Of a stretch of DNA of 43,024 nucleotides, positions 23,947 through 32,314 are shown piece by piece. Each line of letters starts with the position of its first letter. Positions within the stretch are counted from its first letter, which is position 1. Under the pieces are notes generated by a model. That model was not told the origin of the DNA. It saw only the letters and a program-made list of their open reading frames with translations, and made no database searches. This DNA is from CALKXV01 sp964632495. GTDB lineage: Bacteria > Pseudomonadota > Alphaproteobacteria > Rhodobacterales > Rhodobacteraceae. The position numbers and the translations under genes are program-made. The stretch covers positions 1 to 43,024 of the forward strand of contig CAZWDS010000023.1 of NCBI GenBank assembly GCA_964632495.1. The letters run 5' to 3'.

Positions 23947-26900
23947 TCTGCTTCTCCCCGTCTGGATCATAGAACACCGGATCAACGATTTTGGCTTCAA
24001 AGGACGAGCCATTCAGATCGGGGAACAAAAGGACTTCGCCCATCCGGTCCGGCCCACGTTCGACCAATCCCATGGCAATGCCGCGCCCTAAGGTCGGCGA
24101 ATGGTAAGACGAGGTGACGCGACCTTGGGTTTTCCGCTGACCATTGGCGTTCAGACCCTCCGCAACCGCATAAGCCCCGTCTGGCAGAACCGAACCATCT
24201 ACGGTTTCCAGCCCCACCAGCTTCCAACGCAAAGGATCGGTCATGTGATCGCGTTCCTGCGCACGCTTGCCAAGAAAATCATCCTTCTTCTTCGAAATCG
24301 CCCAGTGCAGGCCCAGGTCCTGCGGGATCACTGTGCCGTCGGTTTCGTCACCGATCATGATAAAGCCTTTCTCGGCCCGCATGATATGCAACGCTTCGGT
24401 CCCGTAAGGCGTGATACCGTGATCCCTGCCCGCCTCAACCAGCTTGTCCCAAAGGGCCTGACCCTGCGACGCTGGCACGGCGATTTCGTACGACAATTCG
24501 CCCGAGAACGAGATGCGGAAAGCGCGAACCGAAATATCACCCAAAGTGCCTGTCGCCCAGCCCATAAAGGGCAGCGCCTCTTTCGACACATCCAATGTGC
24601 CGCCAAGTGTTTCCAGCACCTCGCGCGCTTTGGGTCCGACCACACCGATCTGGGCGTATTGTTCGGTTACATTGGCCACATAGACCTTCCAGTCCCACCA
24701 TTCGGTCTGCAGCCATTCTTCCATCACACCATGGATATGATCCGCCCCGCCCGAGGTCGTGTGGCACAGCCAAGTGTCCTCATCCAGCCGCGCCACAACA
24801 CCGTCGTCGCTGAGAAAGCCGTTTTCGCTGCACATCAAGCCATAGCGACAGCGCCCCGGCTTCAGAGTGGACATCATGTTGGTGTACAGCATGTCGAGGA
24901 ATTTGCCCGCATCCGGGCCTTTGACGATCAGCTTGCCAAGGGTCGAAGCGTCCAACAGCCCAACACCATTTCGCGTGGCATTTACTTCGCGCATCACCGC
25001 GTCATGCACCTTTTCGCCGGGCTTCACAAAGGCGTAAGGCCGCCGCCACTGGCCGACAGGTTCCCAATGGGCCCCGTTTGCGTCGTGCCAGTCGTGCATA
25101 GGTGTTTTGCGCACGGGCTGGAACAAATCGCCCTGCGCCTCGCCTGCAATCGCACCAAGGGTGATGGGCGTATAAGGCGGACGGAAGGTGGTGGTGCCGA
25201 CGCTTGGGATCGGCACGCCCAGCTCTTTCGACAAGACCGCCAGCCCGTTGATATTGCTAAGCTTCCCCTGATCCGTCGCCATCCCCAACGTGGTATACCG
25301 CTTGGTATGTTCGACGCTTTCATAGCCTTCCTGCGCGGCCAGTTCGACATCCGAGACCTTCACATCGTTCTGAAAGTCCAGCCAAGACTTGGCGCGTTTC
25401 GCGTAAGGGGCGGCCTCGGGCATCAGCCAGATGGCGGCTGTCGGATGGCGGATCTCGGGGTCGACCTCAGGCACGTCGGTTGCGCTTTCATAGCCAAGGG
25501 CGCGCGCGGCGGCGACACCCGTGCGATGTGCATCAATCAGGGTTTCCCGCGTCGTCATCGCGCCATTGGCCGTTCCCGCCGCCCGCACAAAATCCTCGCC
25601 CGCAGCCCCTTTCGGAGCACGATCACTGTCGGGGCGGAAATGAGCATCGTTGTCATCCCAGACCAGCTTGCCGCCCGCATGGCTCCAAAGATGCACCACA
25701 GGGGACCAACCGCCAGACATGGCGACGCAATCGGCTTCGATGGCTTCTGTTACCGACCCGTCGCTGTCCTGTTTGCAGGCCTGTACCACCTGCACACGGC
25801 CTTTGCCCGTCACACTGGCAATGCCGTGCCCGGTCATAACGCGAATGCCTGCCGCAATCGCCTCTTCGGCCAAGGGGGCATCGACGTCCTCGCGGGCATC
25901 CAGAACGGCAGGCACGTCCAAACCGGCGGCTTTCAGCATCAAGGCCGTGCGGTAGGCATCGTCGTTGTTGGTGACCACCACGGTGCGCTGACCGGGCGCG
26001 ACGGCGAAGTTTTCAACATAGTCACGCACAGCACTGGCCAGCATCACGCCCGGCAGATCGTTGCCCGCAAAACTGAGCGGGCGCTCAATCGCCCCGGTTG
26101 CGGTCACAATCTGAGCCGCCCGCACCCGCCACAGGCGATGGCGTGGCCCGTCAGACTTGGGCTCGTGATCCGTCAAACGTTCGTTCAACAAAGCATAGCC
26201 GTGATCGTAAACACCGGCCCCCATGCAGCGTTGTATCAAGTCGACGTTCGGCATTGCCAAAAGGTCCATGACAGTGTCATGCACCCAATCTGTTGGCTCC
26301 CGCCCGTCGATCTTTCCGCCGTCGACCAAGGCCCGCCCGCCCCAGTACGAAGACTGCTCGACCAACAGCACTTGCGCCCCAGACTTGGCCGCCGCGTAGG
26401 CCGCCGCCAATCCGGCGATTCCGCCACCGATAACAAGCACATCCGTTGTGACATTAAAGTGCTCATAGTGATCCGCATCCCGATGCCGCGGCGCTTTGCC
26501 AAGGCCCGCGCTTTCGCGAATGATCGGTTCATAAACGTGCTTCCAGAACGACCGGGGCCAAAGGAACATCTTGTAATAGAACCCAGCAGGCAGAAACTTG
26601 GACAGTTTTGCATTCACCGCGCCAATATCGAAATTCAGGCTGGGCCAGTGGTTCTGACTTTGCGCCTTCAACCCTTCGAACAATTCCGTCGTCGTCGCGC
26701 GCGCATTCGGCTCGAACGTCTTAGCCTCGCCCAACCCCATCAAAGCGTTCGGCTCTTCCGCGCCCGACGCAACAACCCCGCGCGGGCGGTGGTATTTGAA
26801 CGACCGCCCCATCAACATCTGATCTTGTCCCAACAAGGCCGACGCCAGCGTGTCGCCCTGAAAGCCCCGAAAGGATTTGCCGTTGAACGTGAAATTGACG

Positions 26901-26950
26901 GGCTGGGATCGGTCGATCAACAGACCGCCTTTGGACAAACGATGGCTCAT
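23939..26950 (-). CDS. soxA: Sarcosine oxidase alpha subunit
   Basis: 1003 residues from ATG 26950 (MSHRLSKGGLLIDRSQPVNF). Layout: an N-terminal ferredoxin-like domain (FNGKSFRGFQGDTLASALLG), a dinucleotide-binding domain (VLVIGGGIAGLAAAYAAAKS), a second FAD/NAD region (PGVMLASAVRDYVENFAVAP), and from about residue 610 a GcvT-like folate domain (GLLDASTLGKLIVKGPDAGK through GRGIAMGLVERG). The alpha subunit binds NAD and tetrahydrofolate in the tetramer. It overlaps soxD by ATGA. The complementary strand is open for 964 codons, which is a by-product of composition. Confidence 0.96.
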   Translation of the reverse strand: MSHRLSKGGLLIDRSQPVNFTFNGKSFRGFQGDTLASALLGQDQMLMGRSFKYHRPRGVVASGAEEPNALMGLGEAKTFEPNARATTTELFEGLKAQSQNHWPSLNFDIGAVNAKLSKFLPAGFYYKMFLWPRSFWKHVYEPIIRESAGLGKAPRHRDADHYEHFNVTTDVLVIGGGIAGLAAAYAAAKSGAQVLLVEQSSYWGGRALVDGGKIDGREPTDWVHDTVMDLLAMPNVDLIQRCMGAGVYDHGYALLNERLTDHEPKSDGPRHRLWRVRAAQIVTATGAIERPLSFAGNDLPGVMLASAVRDYVENFAVAPGQRTVVVTNNDDAYRTALMLKAAGLDVPAVLDAREDVDAPLAEEAIAAGIRVMTGHGIASVTGKGRVQVVQACKQDSDGSVTEAIEADCVAMSGGWSPVVHLWSHAGGKLVWDDNDAHFRPDSDRAPKGAAGEDFVRAAGTANGAMTTRETLIDAHRTGVAAARALGYESATDVPEVDPEIRHPTAAIWLMPEAAPYAKRAKSWLDFQNDVKVSDVELAAQEGYESVEHTKRYTTLGMATDQGKLSNINGLAVLSKELGVPIPSVGTTTFRPPYTPITLGAIAGEAQGDLFQPVRKTPMHDWHDANGAHWEPVGQWRRPYAFVKPGEKVHDAVMREVNATRNGVGLLDASTLGKLIVKGPDAGKFLDMLYTNMMSTLKPGRCRYGLMCSENGFLSDDGVVARLDEDTWLCHTTSGGADHIHGVMEEWLQTEWWDWKVYVANVTEQYAQIGVVGPKAREVLETLGGTLDVSKEALPFMGWATGTLGDISVRAFRISFSGELSYEIAVPASQGQALWDKLVEAGRDHGITPYGTEALHIMRAEKGFIMIGDETDGTVIPQDLGLHWAISKKKDDFLGKRAQERDHMTDPLRWKLVGLETVDGSVLPDGAYAVAEGLNANGQRKTQGRVTSSYHSPTLGRGIAMGLVERGPDRMGEVLLFPDLNGSSFEAKIVDPVFYDPDGEKQNV

Positions 26951-27270
26951 CCCTCGATCTCCCACTCTGGGCACTTCGCTTTGATCGCAGCTTGAATATC
27001 TTCGGGCGGTGCAAAGACCTGCGCCGAATAGGTCCCAAAGACCTCCAGCGTCTCGGTATCACGAGCCGCATGAAACCACTTGCCGCAGCCATAGGCATGC
27101 CGCCAGCGTTCCAGATGGACACCACGCGGGTTTGCCCGCCGGAAAAGATAATCTTCGAACTCGGCATCCGTTGAGCCCGGACCAAAACGTTTCAGATGCG
27201 CCTCGCCACCCGGGGCAAGTTCGGTCTCGTCACAGCGAACACCACAATAGGGACAGGTCAGGATCAGCAT
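26947..27270 (-). CDS. soxD: Sarcosine oxidase delta subunit
   Basis: 107 residues from ATG 27270 (MLILTCPYCGVRCDETELAP); an upstream GTG/TTG-type start at 27300 would overlap the preceding gene. The zinc-binding cysteines are visible in CPYCG and CDE, with HAYGCGKWFH completing the site. The alignment WRHAYGCGKWFHAARDTETL is typical. It is a small structural zinc subunit that is translated just before soxA. Its start is 7 bases after the stop of the unknown exported-protein gene. Confidence 0.94.
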   Translation of the reverse strand: MLILTCPYCGVRCDETELAPGGEAHLKRFGPGSTDAEFEDYLFRRANPRGVHLERWRHAYGCGKWFHAARDTETLEVFGTYSAQVFAPPEDIQAAIKAKCPEWEIEG

Positions 27271-27277
27271 GACACCC

Positions 27278-27835
27278 TCACTGCGCCAAACAAGATTCAA
27301 TCGAACCTTGAGCGTCGCGAAAATCTTTCAGCGGCACAGTCAGACTGTCGGTCTTGCCGATTTCAATCACCATGGACGTGCCGGTCAAAGACAGGGTTTC
27401 GTGGGCCTGAATTTCCGGCAAAGCCTCAAACGGCAACATGAAATCCCCGTCACGGGTTTCCGTGTCGCGGGCTAAGGTTTCGGTGCCATCAATCGACACG
27501 CGAATGGCAATGGTGTCACTTTCAGAGAGATCCACATCGGCATAGCTTGCAACATGCCACCGCTGACCGGCGACAGTTTGGTAGTAGCTATAGATCATCG
27601 TCGCACCCGCTTCGGAGGCCAGTTCGACCACACCGAAACAGACCCCGTTTTCAGGGATTGCGGCAATGTCATAGCCCGCAACCTCGGCAAAGGGCGCGAC
27701 CTGCGCGACAGCAGGCCCCGTCAGTGCAGCAATGGCGGCGACCAGTACGCCGCCGCCAAAGGTGTTATTGGTCGATCGTCTGCGTGGCTGGCGCTTCTGT
27801 GGCAGGGGCTGCCGGTGGGGCTGCAGCCGAGCCAT
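27278..27835 (-). CDS. Hypothetical exported protein between soxB and soxD
   Basis: About 185 residues if it starts at ATG 27835; this overlaps the preceding small ORF by 71 bases in another frame, and no better start exists nearer the signal-like segment (GGGVLVAAIAALTGPAVAQV). The mature part has two cysteines (ENGVCFGVVEL and the C-terminal ESCLAQ) that could pair, and a beta-rich pattern ending in LTVPLKDFRDAQGSIESCL. I do not recognise the family with confidence; a distant likeness to the exported invasion-associated IalB-type fold is possible. The stop is 7 bases before soxD, so it belongs to the soxDAG transcript. Confidence 0.65.
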   Translation of the reverse strand: MARLQPHRQPLPQKRQPRRRSTNNTFGGGVLVAAIAALTGPAVAQVAPFAEVAGYDIAAIPENGVCFGVVELASEAGATMIYSYYQTVAGQRWHVASYADVDLSESDTIAIRVSIDGTETLARDTETRDGDFMLPFEALPEIQAHETLSLTGTSMVIEIGKTDSLTVPLKDFRDAQGSIESCLAQ

Positions 27836-27995
27836 CGCCCGTGCCGTCATCGACACCGCCGGATGACCCGATGGCGACCAAAGCGACAAGAGCCACAAGG
27901 ATGATAAGCGCCCAAATCCAGCTTGCGCCTGATCCCGAACCGTAGTCCATCGCACCCCGCCCCTCGGGCGGACGCTGTGAGTGGTAGTCTGACAT
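27765..27995 (-). CDS. Small single-helix membrane protein
   Basis: 76 residues (MSDYHSQRPPEGRGAMDYGS). One transmembrane helix (ASWIWALIILVALVALVAIG), then a low-complexity Asp/Gly/Ala/Pro/Thr tail. A good ribosome binding site (AGAGGAG) lies 8 bases before the ATG. It leads the run of genes that continues into soxD, and its end overlaps the next ORF. The function is unknown; such proteins in Roseobacters are usually envelope proteins of unassigned role. Confidence 0.65.
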   Translation of the reverse strand: MSDYHSQRPPEGRGAMDYGSGSGASWIWALIILVALVALVAIGSSGGVDDGTGDGSAAAPPAAPATEAPATQTIDQ

Positions 27996-28000
27996 TTCGC

Positions 28001-28372
28001 ATACTCCTCTCTGTGTGGTTCAGAGGAACATGGTGGGGTTTTGGGATCACGCATTGTGTCGGGATCTCCTATAATTCGGCCATTTCCTGCGGATTGGACC
28101 GGATGCGTTGCGCTATTTCTGGCCGAGCCGTCAAGGAAAAATGGCTGGGATGTTGTGGAACAGAGTGTTTCGGAGTCTTCGCTTAAAGTAGGCGATTTTA
28201 TGCCTAGGATTAATCCGTCGACCGGACGAACAGAAGTAACGTTCGGGTAAGGGGTTTCTGGTGAGTGTGTTAATGATCTGCCGCTGTTTTTCTGTCTAAA
28301 GCAGGAAAGAGTCCGGTCGACACTTCGGCGTGTTAATGGGCGACCTGAGACAAAACAGGGCGAGGCCCCTCG
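28001..28372. other. Intergenic stretch between soxB region and the small membrane protein gene
   Basis: No convincing gene. It holds an 11-bp perfect inverted repeat (GTCGACCGGAC 28217-28227 and GTCCGGTCGAC 28311-28321) and a direct repeat GTGTTAATG (28267-28275, 28330-28338). No promoter for the downstream genes can be named with confidence. Confidence 0.6.
28217..28321. repeat. 11-bp perfect inverted repeat, 83-bp spacer
   Basis: GTCGACCGGAC at 28217-28227 is exactly inverted as GTCCGGTCGAC at 28311-28321. The spacer contains no ORF of note. It may be a regulatory site pair or the remains of a small inserted element; the sequence does not decide. Confidence 0.55.
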
Positions 28373-28468
28373 ATGGGATTTTTTGTCAGGACGACACCCG
28401 CTGCGATGCTTTTGCTGGGCGCCGGTGTTTTGATGTGGCGTCAGATGAAGGAGGCGGAGGCTGAATAG
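28373..28468 (+). CDS. Possible 31-residue membrane peptide
   Basis: ATG 28373 to TAG 28468 encodes 31 residues: a short N-terminus MGFFVRTTP, a hydrophobic stretch AAMLLLGAGVLMW and a charged end RQMKEAEAE, the layout of a one-helix membrane peptide. No good ribosome binding site precedes it, and no neighbour runs in this direction nearby. It is a candidate only, kept because nothing else explains this part of the 580-base gap. Confidence 0.3.
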   Translation: MGFFVRTTPAAMLLLGAGVLMWRQMKEAEAE

Positions 28469-28583
28469 ACCTTTTCTCAACTTATTTGGCTTTTCTTGAG
28501 CGCCAACCCAAGGATCGAGCACGGACCGAGGGGCGGTCGGGATAGGAGCCGTCCCGCGATGCGGAACGATTGGAAGTGCGCTC

Positions 28584-28700
28584 CTAGTTATCATTTATTT
28601 GTATCCGATTGCTTAGCTCTTGGTGAAGGTCTTCAAGGAATTCATCGTACTTTTTTGCAAGATTACGGGCCGCATAGTCGTAACGGAAATTTCGTACCAT
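28584..28700 (-). CDS. Small AT-rich ORF (38 residues) coupled to soxB by TGATG
   Basis: The ATG at 28700 shares one base with the soxB stop (TGATG), a usual sign of translational coupling. It encodes MVRNFRYDYAARNLAKKYDE followed by FLEDLHQELSNRIQINDN and a TAG at 28584. The peptide is charged and looks helical. Base composition is clearly richer in AT than soxB and all other neighbours. It is either a real small protein or the remains of a longer acquired gene. No family is recognised. Confidence 0.45.
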   Translation of the reverse strand: MVRNFRYDYAARNLAKKYDEFLEDLHQELSNRIQINDN

Positions 28701-29944
28701 CAATGCGCAACCCCCGCAGCCACTGACTCATCAATAAACCGCCCTTCCCTGAACCGGTCCAACCCGAACTCGGCCGTCAAAGGCGACGCGCCCTTGGCCA
28801 TCAACTCTGCAAAGCCCCACCCCGATCCGGGGATGGCTTTGAAGCCGCCCGTCCCCCAGCCGCAGTTCACAAAGACGCCCTCCACGGGCGTTTTTGACAG
28901 GATGGGCGACCGGTCGCCTGTCACATCCACAATACCGCCCCAATGGCGCAGCATTTTCAGGCGCGAGATCATCGGGAAGGTTTCGCAAAGCGCGCGCACG
29001 GTTTCCTCGATGTGATGGAACGACCCGCGCTGTGTGTAGTTGTTGAACCCGTCCGTGCCGCCGCCGATCACCATTTCGCCCTTGTCGGACTGGCTCATAT
29101 AGCCGTGGACGGTGTTGGCCATCACGACGATGTCCATGCAGGGTTTGATCGGCTCGGACACCAAGGCTTGCAGCGCAACGGATTCCAGCGGCAACCGAAA
29201 TCCCGCCAACCCCGCCACATGACTGGAATGCCCGGCCACCACGATGCCCAGCTTGGCGCAGTCGATATCACCGCGGGTGGTGGACACGCCCGTGACCTTG
29301 CCACCTTCGGAACGGATGCCGGTCACTTCGCACTTCTGGATCACGTCCATGCCCATCTCGGAACATTTGCGCGCATAGCCCCAGGCCACCGCATCGTGGC
29401 GCGCCGTGCCGCCGCGTGCCTGCCACAGCCCGCCAAGGACGGGATAGCGTGGTCCCCGGATTTCCATGATCGGACAGATTTCTTTCACACGGTCCGGGCC
29501 AATGAACTCGGTCTGCACCCCTTGCAGCGCATTGGCATAGGCTGTGCGCTTGTAGCCCCTGACCTCATGTTCGGTCTGCGCCAGCATCAAGACACCGCGC
29601 GGGCTGAACATGACGTTGTAGTTCAGATCCTGGGACAGATCCTCGTACAAACCCCGTGCCTTTTCATAAATCGCCGCCGAAGGGTCTTGCAGATAGTTCG
29701 AGCGAATAATCGTGGTGTTCCGCCCCGTATTCCCGCCGCCCAGCCAGCCTTTTTCAAGGATGGCGACGTTTCGCACCCCGTGGTTCTTGCCCAGATAGTA
29801 AGCTGTCGCCAGCCCGTGCCCGCCCGCGCCGATGATGATCGCATCATAGCGCGTCTTGGGTTCGGGATTGCCCCAAGCCCGGGTCCAGCCCGAATGATCC
29901 CGGAACGCTTCGCGCGCGACTGCAAAAACGGAATAACGACCCAT
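28700..29944 (-). CDS. soxB: Sarcosine oxidase beta subunit
   Basis: 414 residues, full length, with the typical start MGRYSVFAVAREAF. The FAD loop is DAIIIGAGGHGLATAYYLGK. His183 in GGTARHDAVAWGYAR is the likely residue that carries the covalent FMN in heterotetrameric sarcosine oxidases (by position, from memory). The C-terminal FVNCGWGTGGFKAIPGSGWG is also characteristic. It forms the catalytic subunit with alpha, gamma and delta. Here it is separated from soxDAG by about 1.4 kb, although the strand is the same. It is divergent from ccmI, 160 bases away. Confidence 0.96.
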   Translation of the reverse strand: MGRYSVFAVAREAFRDHSGWTRAWGNPEPKTRYDAIIIGAGGHGLATAYYLGKNHGVRNVAILEKGWLGGGNTGRNTTIIRSNYLQDPSAAIYEKARGLYEDLSQDLNYNVMFSPRGVLMLAQTEHEVRGYKRTAYANALQGVQTEFIGPDRVKEICPIMEIRGPRYPVLGGLWQARGGTARHDAVAWGYARKCSEMGMDVIQKCEVTGIRSEGGKVTGVSTTRGDIDCAKLGIVVAGHSSHVAGLAGFRLPLESVALQALVSEPIKPCMDIVVMANTVHGYMSQSDKGEMVIGGGTDGFNNYTQRGSFHHIEETVRALCETFPMISRLKMLRHWGGIVDVTGDRSPILSKTPVEGVFVNCGWGTGGFKAIPGSGWGFAELMAKGASPLTAEFGLDRFREGRFIDESVAAGVAH

Positions 29945-30104
29945 GATCTTCCCATATCTTTGACCGGAACGACCGGCACAATACGTTCTTCATAGAATTT
30001 CCGATTTACCACGGGGCCACAAGCGGCAGGACAGCGCAATTTCGCGACACATGGTCTTGACCAAAGCCCTTTTCGTCCCTGCAAAGGCGCACTAAGTACC
30101 TTGC

Positions 30105-31316
30105 ATGGTATTTTGGATTATCTCTGGTGGTTTGACGCTTGGCATTGCCGGGCTGATGCTGCACGGCCTTTTGCGCGGAACCGGCGAGGATGTCACGGGC
30201 GCGGCCTCGGACGTCTCTGTCTACCGCGATCAACTGGACGAAGTGGCCCGCGATCAGGCGCGTGGCGTTCTGTCCGACACCGAAGCCGAAGCCGTGCGAT
30301 TGGAAGTGTCGCGCCGGTTGCTTGAGGCTGACAAACGCGCGACCGATGCGGCGGTGGTCAAGGACGGAGGACGGACCTTGGCGATGGTGCTAATCCCCAT
30401 GGCCATGCTGGTCGGCGGCGCGGCACTTTATATGTGGATCGGTGCACCGGGGTACCGAGATCTGCCGTTGGACACCCGCTTGGCCGAAATCGAAGCCGCC
30501 ATCGCAGACCGCCCCAGCCAATCCGAGGCTGAAGAATTGGCCGCCTCGAACTTACCTCAAGTGGCCGAAGTGGATCCCGACTTCCTAGAGCTAATGACCC
30601 GCCTACGCGCGGCCATCGAAAGCCGTCCTGATGACGAACCGGGCCTGTTGTTGTTGGCGCGGAACGAAGCCCGGCTTGGCAATTTCGTGGCGGCACGGGA
30701 AGCGCAGGAGCATCTGCTGACCGTGAAAGGCGAGCGTGTTTCAGCACGCGATCTGTCTGTCGCAATCGAATTGATGACTTACGCCGCGGGCGGCTATCTT
30801 TCACCGGAAGCCGAAGTCTATTTGCGCCGTCTTTTGGAAATCGAGCCGCAAAACGGCGAAGGGCGATATTTTCTTGGCCTTCTTCATGCACAAAACGGGC
30901 GACCCGATCTGGCCTTTCCGGTCTGGAGACGCCTGCTGGAAGAAAGCAATCCGAATGCGCCTTGGCTGCCAGTCATTCTGAACGACATTGAAAACCTCGC
31001 CCGGGCCGCTGGCGTGAACTACACACCTCCTCCCGTGGCCGGACCGGACGCAGGTGCCATTGCGGCCGCCGAAGACATGACACCGGAAGATCGTCAGGAG
31101 ATGATCCAAGGCATGGTCGAGGGACTTGCGTCGCGCCTTGCCGAAGACGGCGGCACGCCCGACGAATGGGCGCAACTGATCCGCGCCCTAAGTGTTCTGG
31201 GGGATGAGCAACGCGCGCGCGCCGTTTATGCCGAAGCCAAGCAAGTCTTTGGTGCAAGCGAAGACGCGATGACGATCATCTTCCGCGCGGGCATCGACAC
31301 AGGGTTGGAAAATTGA
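30105..31316 (+). CDS. ccmI: Cytochrome c maturation protein CcmI
   Basis: 403 residues. Helix 1 at the N-terminus (MVFWIISGGLTLGIAGLMLH), a cytoplasmic loop with VYRDQLDEVARDQARGVLSD and EAEAVRLEVSRRLLEADKR, then helix 2 (LAMVLIPMAMLVGGAALYMW) and a periplasmic TPR-like domain (ARLGNFVAAREAQEHL, GRYFLGLLHAQNGRPDLAFP). CcmI is the apocytochrome c chaperone that presents the CXXCH substrate to the heme ligase CcmFH. It is the first of three coupled genes. Confidence 0.93.
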   Translation: MVFWIISGGLTLGIAGLMLHGLLRGTGEDVTGAASDVSVYRDQLDEVARDQARGVLSDTEAEAVRLEVSRRLLEADKRATDAAVVKDGGRTLAMVLIPMAMLVGGAALYMWIGAPGYRDLPLDTRLAEIEAAIADRPSQSEAEELAASNLPQVAEVDPDFLELMTRLRAAIESRPDDEPGLLLLARNEARLGNFVAAREAQEHLLTVKGERVSARDLSVAIELMTYAAGGYLSPEAEVYLRRLLEIEPQNGEGRYFLGLLHAQNGRPDLAFPVWRRLLEESNPNAPWLPVILNDIENLARAAGVNYTPPPVAGPDAGAIAAAEDMTPEDRQEMIQGMVEGLASRLAEDGGTPDEWAQLIRALSVLGDEQRARAVYAEAKQVFGASEDAMTIIFRAGIDTGLEN

Positions 31317-31786
31317 TCGCAAATCTGATCGAGGACTTCGCCGCAGCACTTCCGCGGACCGGGGCTTTGGCCGGGCTGGATTTAGGAACCGTGACAATTG
31401 GTGTTGCCGTTTCAGACGGGCTACGCTCGGTTGCCAGCCCGATCGAAACCATCAAGCGCACCAAGTTTGGCAAAGACGCCGATGCACTGCTGGCGATCTG
31501 CAACGCCCGCGATATTCAGGGCATCGTTCTGGGCCTGCCATTGAACATGGACGGTTCCGAAGGGCCGCGTTGTCAGGCTACCCGCGCATTCGCGCGCAAT
31601 CTTGAACGCCTGACCGACCTGCCAATCAGCTTTTGGGACGAACGTCTGTCCACGGTCGCCGCCGAGCGCGCGCTTCTTGAAGCCGACACCTCGCGCCGTC
31701 GCCGGGCCGAGGTGATCGACCACGTGGCAGCCTCTTACATTCTGCAAGGCGCTTTGGACCGCATGGCCCATCTGGACGCGTCATGA
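31313..31786 (+). CDS. ruvX: Putative pre-16S rRNA nuclease / Holliday junction resolvase RuvX (YqgF)
   Basis: 157 residues from TTG 31313, which overlaps the ccmI stop (TTGA). The RNase H-like fold is clear: LAGLDLGTVTIGVAVSDGLR holds the first acidic residue, IVLGLPLNMDGSEGPR the second strand, FWDERLSTVAAERAL the third and RAEVIDHVAASYILQ the last aspartate. The family finishes the 5' end of 16S rRNA and was first named a Holliday junction resolvase. It is coupled to the DUF1289 gene by ATGA. Confidence 0.93.
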   Translation: MIANLIEDFAAALPRTGALAGLDLGTVTIGVAVSDGLRSVASPIETIKRTKFGKDADALLAICNARDIQGIVLGLPLNMDGSEGPRCQATRAFARNLERLTDLPISFWDERLSTVAAERALLEADTSRRRRAEVIDHVAASYILQGALDRMAHLDAS

Positions 31787-32019
31787 GTGACGATGTCTGG
31801 GCCCGCGACGAGATTGAATCGCCTTGCGTGAAAATCTGCCTGATCCACGAGGATGCGGGCATCTGCGTCGGTTGCCACCGCTCGCGCGAAGAAATCGCGA
31901 TCTGGAGCCGACTGTCCCCTGCCGCACGTCGCGCGGTGATGGAAGACCTGCCCGCGCGCAAAGATTTGTTGCCGGGGCGGCGCGGTGGTCGAGCGGGTCG
32001 CAGACGCCAAACCGACTGA
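31783..32019 (+). CDS. DUF1289 small cysteine protein
   Basis: 78 residues. The four cysteines are arranged as SPCVKICLIHEDAGICVGCH, followed by RSREEIAIWSRLSPAARRAV: the DUF1289 pattern, probably a small zinc or iron-sulfur binding module. A basic tail (GRRGGRAGRRRQTD) ends the protein. It overlaps ruvX by ATGA. The function is unknown. Confidence 0.9.
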   Translation: MSDDVWARDEIESPCVKICLIHEDAGICVGCHRSREEIAIWSRLSPAARRAVMEDLPARKDLLPGRRGGRAGRRRQTD

Positions 32020-32077
32020 CGCGTCTTGGCGACGGTTTCAAATGCCGCGCTGCAAGCGATTGACTTATCCCCAGAAA

Positions 32078-32091
32078 AGGCACATGTGCCT
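32078..32091. promoter_or_regulatory. 14-bp perfect palindrome upstream of the helicase gene
   Basis: AGGCACATGTGCCT is a perfect palindrome in the 295-base gap before the DEAD-box gene, about 220 bases from its start. The rest of the gap shows no gene. It could be a regulator site; no known consensus was matched. Confidence 0.35.
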
Positions 32092-32314
32092 GTCACACGA
32101 CGCCGCTGCCGCGTGAGCAGCCCGCGACGCGCATCAAGCGAACCGCAAAGCGTCTACCGAAATAACAGCCCACATCACGCAGGGGTCACGCGCGGCAACG
32201 GATCAACGGGCAATCGGCCTTCGATCTGAGTTTGACGTGCAGACGACACTGCGACCAACCGCCCGTTCGGGGTGGTTTGGCGATGGTTTACGCGCGATGT
32301 AGTCGCGTTTTAGG

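Noticed and set aside
24101..26995. 964-codon open frame on the plus strand opposite soxA
   Set aside because: It is fully complementary to a well-conserved gene, its protein is rich in His/Arg/Gln with no recognisable domain, and such shadows are common in GC-rich genes.
27836..28594. Long upstream extension of the exported-protein frame to 438 codons
   Set aside because: The added part is rich in Pro/Ser/Arg without a domain and covers the small membrane-protein gene; a signal-like segment lies just after the later start.
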